From: Marinomonas atlantica
Lineage (GTDB): Bacteria; Pseudomonadota; Gammaproteobacteria; Pseudomonadales; Marinomonadaceae
Direction of reading: 5' to 3'
DNA length: 64,000 bases
NCBI RefSeq assembly: GCF_001639725.1
Contig: NZ_LTAW01000005.1
Coordinates: 1-64,000 of the forward strand
Numbering within the stretch: the stretch's first letter is position 1; every line of letters starts with the position of its first letter. Position numbers and translations under genes: made by a program. This document shows, in pieces, positions 59,795-64,000 of the stretch. The notes beneath the pieces are model-generated. The model searched no databases, had not been told where the DNA came from, and saw nothing but the letters and a program-made list of their open reading frames with translations.

Positions 59795-60241
59795 ATGAAG
59801 GTCACTTATCTTGGCTCTGCTGAATCGGCCGCTTTTCTTTCAGCTAATAAGTTAAATATCCCACTCTATGTTGAGTCTGTGTCGGCTGGGTTTCCGTCTC
59901 CAGCTCAGGACTTTGTGGAGCGTACGTTAGACTTGAACGAGCTGTGCATTCAGCACCCGAGTGCGACCTTTTTTGTTCGCGCTCAAGGGGATTCTATGGT
60001 GGAAGCGGGGATTCATTCAGGATATATCTTGGTGGTGGATCGCTCATTAACGGCTCGCCATGGTGACATTGTGATTGCGTGTCTGCATGGTGAGATGACG
60101 GTCAAAACCCTTGAATTAAAACCTCATGTCTTACTCCGTCCGAAAAACAAAGCCTATCGTCCGATTGAGATCACAGAAGAATCCCAGTTGGAGATTTTCG
60201 GTGTGGTGACTGGGGTTGTCCGTAAGCTTGAGCGTGGCTGA
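59795..60241 (+). CDS. umuD: UmuD, SOS mutagenesis protein
   Basis: A 148-residue LexA-like serine peptidase with the self-cleavage site A-G in VSAGFPSPAQDF, the catalytic serine in AQGDSMVEAGI and the lysine in EMTVKTLEL. After RecA-stimulated cleavage UmuD' joins UmuC to form polymerase V (established). A perfect LexA box precedes it. ATG 59795 begins the conserved MKVTYLG; an in-frame ATG 9 bp upstream is the alternative. umuC should follow at once but survives only as scraps, so no Pol V can be formed from this locus. Confidence 0.92.
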   Translation: MKVTYLGSAESAAFLSANKLNIPLYVESVSAGFPSPAQDFVERTLDLNELCIQHPSATFFVRAQGDSMVEAGIHSGYILVVDRSLTARHGDIVIACLHGEMTVKTLELKPHVLLRPKNKAYRPIEITEESQLEIFGVVTGVVRKLERG

Positions 60242-60282
60242 TGAATACTGCCTGAATGCGTTACTCCTGTTTGGTGGATGAC

Positions 60283-60410
60283 AGGTTATAGCGGAAAGGG
60301 CACCGTATTCTCAGCCTCACAGGGCATCAGGCCTCAATGGTCTATGAAGCCTTAGCATCTGTCCTCAGCGTAGACCTCTGGATGAGTTGATCAACCGCTT
60401 CACGACCGTT
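60283..60410 (+). pseudogene. umuC: Remnant of umuC C-terminal region
   Basis: Frame 60286-60354 reads YSGKGTVFSASQGIRPQWSMK, matching the late UmuC segment RYGKGTVFFASQGI-x-P-x-W-x-M-K, preceded by VDDR in another frame. After a stop the pieces HLSSA and then DELIN (other frame) continue the family's HLSPAYTT-x-x-DEL ending. More than 1.1 kb of umuC (all catalytic parts) is deleted, with the junction near 60241-60280. Confidence 0.7.
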
Positions 60411-60557
60411 ATCTTGCTCAACAGCAAACAGTGAGAGAGTTTGTTCCACATCCAATCCCGGTTCTATTTTCAAAGCCAGTTCACAGTATGTCGTCATGTC
60501 GCTACCCAAGTACGTTTGTGTCATGTCATTAAAGACCAATAATGACAGCTTGTACAT
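60342..60557 (-). CDS. Small hypothetical protein
   Basis: A possible 71-residue protein, MYKLSLLVFNDMTQTYLGSD onward, with a charged second half. Its coding pattern looks natural, but the end overlaps the umuC remnant on the other strand and the ribosome site (ACGG) is weak. The frame is open up to a TTG at 60659. I do not recognise it. Confidence 0.4.
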   Translation of the reverse strand: MYKLSLLVFNDMTQTYLGSDMTTYCELALKIEPGLDVEQTLSLFAVEQDNGREAVDQLIQRSTLRTDAKAS

Positions 60558-60658
60558 GTTACCGTCAGATCTTGGTATTACCACTCTGCAAAGGTGCGCA
60601 ATAGAGCTTACTATTCTAAAATGGATTAACTTATATTGATCTTTAGAGGGTACGGGCA

Positions 60659-60946
60659 ATGAACTCGATTAGTTTTAAAAGTAGCTTCGATGTGCTTGGC
60701 TTAGATTCAGAAACAACTGAAGGTTTAAAGCGTCGCGCAGAGCTAATGAATAAGGCTAGAGATTTGATTAAAGAAGCCGGTGGGGTGCTTGTGAGAGACG
60801 AAGCGGGGAAGTTTTCTAGTACATTCAAAGTGCCATCAACTCATTACGATTTACGAATGGATCAACTTGATGACTTAGTGCTCGAGGAGATCGTTAAGTT
60901 TCGCAAACACTCCGAAGAGGTCGAGGTTTGTATCGATAACCTCTGA
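60659..60946 (+). CDS. Small hypothetical protein, helical
   Basis: A 95-residue soluble protein (SSFDVLGLDSETTEGLKRRAELMNKARDLI without long gaps; C-terminal acidic helix). AGAGGG lies near the ATG. No cysteine pair or HTH can be claimed; small genes of this kind are common in genomic islands. It is the first gene of the defence-like block on the plus strand. Confidence 0.6.
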   Translation: MNSISFKSSFDVLGLDSETTEGLKRRAELMNKARDLIKEAGGVLVRDEAGKFSSTFKVPSTHYDLRMDQLDDLVLEEIVKFRKHSEEVEVCIDNL

Positions 60947-61123
60947 AAATCATAAGTCATGAGAGTAGATAGTCATTTAAAGGCGTCTACTGAACTAGTG
61001 GCGATTCAAAGTAGGGTCATTGAATTGGTTTCTCTTAAGGATCATGATCTAAATAAGTTCAGTTTGACATTAAATTAGTAGTGCGTGATATTGGTAGTTC
61101 AATAAAAGTTCATGGAAGAACAT

Positions 61124-61294
61124 ATGAATCAGCAGCAACTCGTTACCTCATTACTTCAAGTTCTTGAATCCATCACACTCGAAGATATTTCAAATATTCC
61201 AGACGATCACCAACATATCGTGGCTGAGCGAATAGAGCAGCTGCACGATGTGGTTCGTGCCATGAAAGATATGGAAAGGGAGATCGTTTATTGA
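61124..61294 (+). CDS. Small hypothetical protein, 56 residues
   Basis: MNQQQLVTSLLQVLESITLE and an acidic helical C-terminus (RIEQLHDVVRAMKDMEREI). ATG 61124 has GGAAG 6 bp upstream; ATG 61112 in the same frame is less well placed. The stop overlaps the TTG/ATG of the next tiny frame. Function unknown. Confidence 0.55.
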   Translation: MNQQQLVTSLLQVLESITLEDISNIPDDHQHIVAERIEQLHDVVRAMKDMEREIVY

Positions 61295-61299
61295 GTTTC

Positions 61300-61410
61300 A
61301 TGGGAAAGCTTCCTTTTATATCTGCGATAACCAGAGTTGATTATGAAAACGCATTTAAGAGAATATACTACATAAAAATAGGAAGAGGCGTTCTTAAAGG
61401 TGCTTGCTAG
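61300..61410 (+). pseudogene. Tiny ORF, probably the 5' stub of a larger defence gene
   Basis: A 36-codon frame MGKLPFISAITRVDYENAFK, RIYYIKIGRGVLKGAC. The segment YYIKIGRG is like the very start of some larger restriction or nuclease proteins (YYIKLGxGGxWE), so this may be a cut gene. It is coupled to the preceding ORF through TTGA (TTG 61291) or starts at ATG 61300. The identity is a guess. Confidence 0.35.
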
Positions 61411-61449
61411 AAAGCTTAAATATAAAGTAAGAGTTAAAGGAATATAAAA

Positions 61450-62745
61450 ATGAATAAGCATCTAAATATTTTTACTACTTATGCAAAAGAGAATAGAACC
61501 TATCAATTAGAAAATGATCTAACCAGGTCGCTTGCAATATGCTTACAAGAAGACGCCTTGTTTTGCCACGAAATTCTAAAGACTATTTTAACACCAGTAA
61601 TTTTTGATCAGATATTTGAAGATTTTGAAGGTGAATCAAATGTTCAAATAGAGATACAGAAAAAGTCAAGCCAAATATCGGAATTCGATAAGGCTTATGC
61701 TGTTTCTATAAGTGAATATGAGATGTCTGATTTCTGGTCACAAACGGATAATACTGACTATGATCCTATTTGTGATCTAGTGGTGACTGTAAATAATATA
61801 TTGATTGTTTTTGAGACTAAGCGGGACAATATTGATTGTACACAACAGCTATACAACCAAATTTTTAATATATTCAAAAATCAAAATAGAGACATTAGCG
61901 ATTGCCGAAATGAAATTGAATCGTTTGATTTGAACTGGAAGAAGTTAATGGCGATTGCAGTAAAAGTAGCTAGTTTTGAAAAAACGGTTGGCAATAACAA
62001 TCGTTTTCTTAATGATTTTATAGGTTTAGTCAGAGATCATAATTATAATTGGTTACCAGAGACCCCTATTGGTTCATTGAGGAATGTCAATTCAAAATCG
62101 ATTTATTCAAGAATTGAGTCTGCGTTAAGTGAGTTTTGTAATAATGATCCGGTTGTAAGTAAGTTAACTTATAACGATAGATCAGGTACTGACTTCACAA
62201 AAGGGTGGGCTAATGAACTCCTATTTTACATAGATGAAAATAAAGGAGATTTATGTGTTGAAATATACCCAGGCAATACTAAAAGTCAGGGGTATTATAT
62301 TTTCCATAAAGAACCTAAATTTAATAAAGAACTAACTATTGGAAATAAAAATTATCCCGTGACTATTGGGTATCATATAAAGTTTATGGGGCAGCAATAT
62401 ATAACAGGGCTCTGGCTTAGAGATGAAGATTTCAATAAAAATCTATTTACTAGAGATAATTTTTATAATCAAACTGGCCGAGTATATAGAGAAGATTGGC
62501 CCCTCACAGAGAAACTGCTAGATGAGTATATTAATTCTGATTGGAAATCTGAGTGCAATTGGTCGGAAAAAATAATCAAATCAAATAGATCATTGTTTAA
62601 TATTTCTTTTGGTTACAACGTTTCAATAACTATTCCGTTCATTGATTTGGCGAAAATTGATGTGAATAAAAATGATATATCATCGTTAGCAAAACTAATT
62701 GGAAGTATTTATAGAGCATTTGAAACAGAGCTGATTGTTGAGTAG
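61450..62745 (+). CDS. PD-(D/E)XK-family nuclease, probable defence gene
   Basis: A 431-residue cytoplasmic protein. The nuclease core is at residues 105-125: D109 in DPICDLVVTV, and E122-T-K124 in ILIVFETKRD, a classical D-(x)12-E-x-K pattern. A helical N-terminus (ENDLTRSLAICLQEDALFCHEIL) precedes it; the last 200 residues are beta-rich and contain YHIKFMGQQYITGLWLRDED. Very AT-rich (near 33% GC) compared with core genes, a sign of transfer. Beside an HNH gene it makes a defence-like block. Family not named. Confidence 0.7.
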   Translation: MNKHLNIFTTYAKENRTYQLENDLTRSLAICLQEDALFCHEILKTILTPVIFDQIFEDFEGESNVQIEIQKKSSQISEFDKAYAVSISEYEMSDFWSQTDNTDYDPICDLVVTVNNILIVFETKRDNIDCTQQLYNQIFNIFKNQNRDISDCRNEIESFDLNWKKLMAIAVKVASFEKTVGNNNRFLNDFIGLVRDHNYNWLPETPIGSLRNVNSKSIYSRIESALSEFCNNDPVVSKLTYNDRSGTDFTKGWANELLFYIDENKGDLCVEIYPGNTKSQGYYIFHKEPKFNKELTIGNKNYPVTIGYHIKFMGQQYITGLWLRDEDFNKNLFTRDNFYNQTGRVYREDWPLTEKLLDEYINSDWKSECNWSEKIIKSNRSLFNISFGYNVSITIPFIDLAKIDVNKNDISSLAKLIGSIYRAFETELIVE

Positions 62746-62813
62746 GGCATACACTGCGAGCAGACTATGGAACAACTATCTATCAGGTTAAGTGAAATTG
62801 ATACGCTAGAAAC

Positions 62814-63254
62814 ATGGAAAGACCATGTAAAGGCCTTTCTAGATCTGAAGCAGCGGAAGCCTATGAAAGAGCGCAACCTCTATGGGTGCATAGGATGATT
62901 TGCCAGAGCAAGCTCTATTTACACCCAGATATTGTTAAAGAACTAGAACAGACAAGTTGGATACCAAATTATCTTCATAAGAGGATGATATGGGCTAGCC
63001 TGATTGCTTCTGATGAAAGTCAGAATAGTAAGAAGAGAATGTACAGGATAAAAGATAGCCTTATCAGGAAGTATGGTAAGGATTGGTGGGAAGATGTTTA
63101 CTCTCGTCTCAAGCCTGTGTACGCAGCCAAAGAAAGAATAAAGAGAATTCACTCTGGACCAGCAGTATCAGCCTTTATTGCTAAAACATACATTGGCGCA
63201 GAGGTCGAAGATGATGAACGAATAGAAGCGCTAATGATGATTCCGAAATCATAA
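62814..63254 (+). CDS. Hypothetical protein, maybe frameshifted at its start
   Basis: A 146-residue charged, helical protein (EAYERAQPLWVHRMICQSKL, KRMYRIKDSLIRKYGKDWWE). No recognised family. A second frame from ATG 62767 gives MEQLSIRLSEIDTLETWKDH and then VK; one base change after VK would join it to GLSRSEAAEAYERAQPLW, so the true start may be 62767 with a frameshift. It lies between the nuclease and the HNH gene, 20 bp from the latter. Confidence 0.5.
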   Translation: MERPCKGLSRSEAAEAYERAQPLWVHRMICQSKLYLHPDIVKELEQTSWIPNYLHKRMIWASLIASDESQNSKKRMYRIKDSLIRKYGKDWWEDVYSRLKPVYAAKERIKRIHSGPAVSAFIAKTYIGAEVEDDERIEALMMIPKS

Positions 63255-63274
63255 ATCGCACTATGTGAGGAGCT

Positions 63275-63514
63275 ATGCCTAAACACACACCGTCGATGGC
63301 AAAGAACAAGATTCGCAGAAGTCTTGTCTCAATCATTGATCCGTACCCTTCGAAAAGTGAAGTCGATCAGCTTTGGGAATATTTTGAGTCACGTTGTGCT
63401 TACTGTGGAATATCAATTAACCGTGGTTCACGCACTGGCCACCTAGATCATTTGATTCCATCATCAGAAGGCGGCAGTAACAGCATTTACAATCATGCTC
63501 TTTCATGTGCTAGA
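63275..63514 (+). pseudogene. HNH endonuclease, cut by an IS3 element
   Basis: The 80 native residues hold an HNH start: ESRCAYCGISINRGSRTGHL, then DHLIPSSEGGSNSIYNHALS and CAR. These are the first zinc-binding pair (C-x2-C), the H of HLDH, and the N/H region; the second zinc pair and the C-terminal part are missing. At 63515 the sequence changes to an IS end, and the frame runs on for 17 foreign codons. GAGGAG precedes the ATG. It belongs with the adjacent nuclease gene as a defence-like block, now inactivated. Confidence 0.8.
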
Positions 63515-63586
63515 TGGGTAATCCCCCGAAAATTAACAGCAGTCAAAAGTAGAATTTTCTCGTAATCTAAACGCAGGAGGTTCTGC

Positions 63587-63832
63587 ATGAAAAAGTCACG
63601 TTATACCGATAGCCAGATCATGGCGATTTTGAAGCAAGCGGAAGCTGGCACACCGATTCCTGAACTATGTCGGGAGCACGGAATGAGTGCGGCTTCATTC
63701 TACAAATGGCGAGCAAAATACGGTGGTATGGATGCATCACTAATGGCTCGAATGAAAGAGCTTGAAGAAGAAAACCGTCGTCTTAAAAAGATGTATGCTG
63801 AGGAACGCTTAAAAGCTGAGATCATTCAGTAA
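63587..63832 (+). CDS. IS3-family transposase orfA (early stop)
   Basis: An 81-residue HTH protein: SRYTDSQIMAILKQAEAGTP, IPELCREHGMSAASFYKWRA, then a leucine-zipper stretch LEEENRRLKKMYAEERLKAE. This is orfA of the IS407/IS51 type. The codon after AEIIQ is TAA where the group reads GAA (the following codons still spell AMAKKW and stop), so orfA has lost six residues. CAGGAGG precedes the start. The TAA sits before the usual frameshift window into orfB and may reduce transposition. Confidence 0.85.
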   Translation: MKKSRYTDSQIMAILKQAEAGTPIPELCREHGMSAASFYKWRAKYGGMDASLMARMKELEEENRRLKKMYAEERLKAEIIQ

Positions 63833-63846
63833 GCCATGGCAAAGAA

Positions 63847-64000
63847 GTGGTAAAGCCATCTGAGCGAAGAATGATGGCTTTGGATGCTGTAGCAACTAGG
63901 GTGGTGAGCATTCGTTTGGCGTGCTCGGCTTTTTCGATTAGTGAAACCTGCTATCGTTATCAGAGCCAAAACAGCGATGAAAACACACAGATTGCAAAGC
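63847..64000 (+). CDS. IS3-family transposase orfB, 5' part
   Basis: The frame reads VVKPSERRMMALDAVATRVV, SIRLACSAFSISETCYRYQS and continues to the window edge. This is the N-terminal HTH-like region of orfB; the DDE domain lies outside. It overlaps the orfA reading region in the -1 frame, as usual for IS3 elements that make OrfAB by frameshifting. Confidence 0.85.
   Translation, partial: MVKPSERRMMALDAVATRVVSIRLACSAFSISETCYRYQSQNSDENTQIAK

Larger units (their letters stand above)
63515..64000 (+). mobile_element. IS3-family insertion (IS407-like), left end and start
   Basis: The left end begins at about 63515 with TGGGTAATCCCCCGAAAATT, like the TGxxxTxxCCCCC ends of this group, and interrupts the HNH gene. 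orfA and the start of orfB follow; the element leaves the window at 64000. The exact end can only be fixed with the right end. Confidence 0.75.

Noticed and set aside
60342..60659. 105-residue minus-strand protein starting at TTG 60659
   Set aside because: TTG start without ribosome site; only the shorter ATG version is kept, at low confidence.

Overview
The window reads as a chromosomal segment of an AT-leaning marine gammaproteobacterium, most like Marinomonas and other Oceanospirillales. This is inferred from gene content (cyanide-insensitive oxidase subunit, CcoG, tripartite tricarboxylate transport genes, a large betaine uptake and catabolism block, imelysin-type iron uptake) and not from a database match.

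Layout. 1-302: tRNA-Val, tRNA-Asp, tRNA-Val. 506-3651: remnant of a DadA-like dehydrogenase, then a mesX-mesD operon for folate-independent methionine synthesis. 4012-7075: MFS permease and a MetF-like reductase. 7356-11386: cioB without cioA, a MocR-type regulator and ccoG behind an FNR-type site. 11541-22256: a decayed tripartite tricarboxylate transporter (TTT) locus. Its sensor kinase has a frameshift, tctB is split by about 4.6 kb of foreign DNA (AraC remnant, sigma factor plus SRPBCC gene, SDR plus LysR pair, IS3 orfA remnant), and tctA has lost one base at its third codon. 22630-42282: proVWX, a BCCT carrier, a Rieske oxygenase with its reductase, an FAD amine oxidoreductase, an ALDH, a DapA-family lyase, a 2OG oxygenase and regulators, which look like a pathway for a quaternary ammonium compound; then PrpD-family, Gate-domain and fRMsr genes. 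42423-50809: small exported protein, GGDEF-EAL protein, Fur-controlled iron-uptake operon, and a membrane protein behind a LexA box. 51119-52300: BaiN-family flavoprotein.

52300-56780 is the most interesting part. It is a sedentary integron whose integrase has decayed. A 45-codon N-terminal piece of intI lies on the minus strand behind a palindrome, and four cassettes follow on the plus strand, each ending in an attC-like site with recognisable core sites and folded arms. The cassettes encode a PD-(D/E)XK-like nuclease, a membrane protein, a small helical protein with an R-x-H-x-R-x-x-H (HEPN/AbiU2-like) motif, and a CYTH-fold protein.

57043-64000 is a patchwork of broken and mobile genes: a hemerythrin gene framed by 49-bp direct repeats and REP-like arms, an acnA cut before its Fe-S ligands, a LexA-controlled umuD whose umuC is reduced to scraps, and a defence-like block (PD-(D/E)XK nuclease, small coupled ORFs, HNH nuclease). 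An IS3-family element has cut the HNH gene and runs off the right edge.

All assignments come from reading the sequence and from knowledge of the families; no searches were run.
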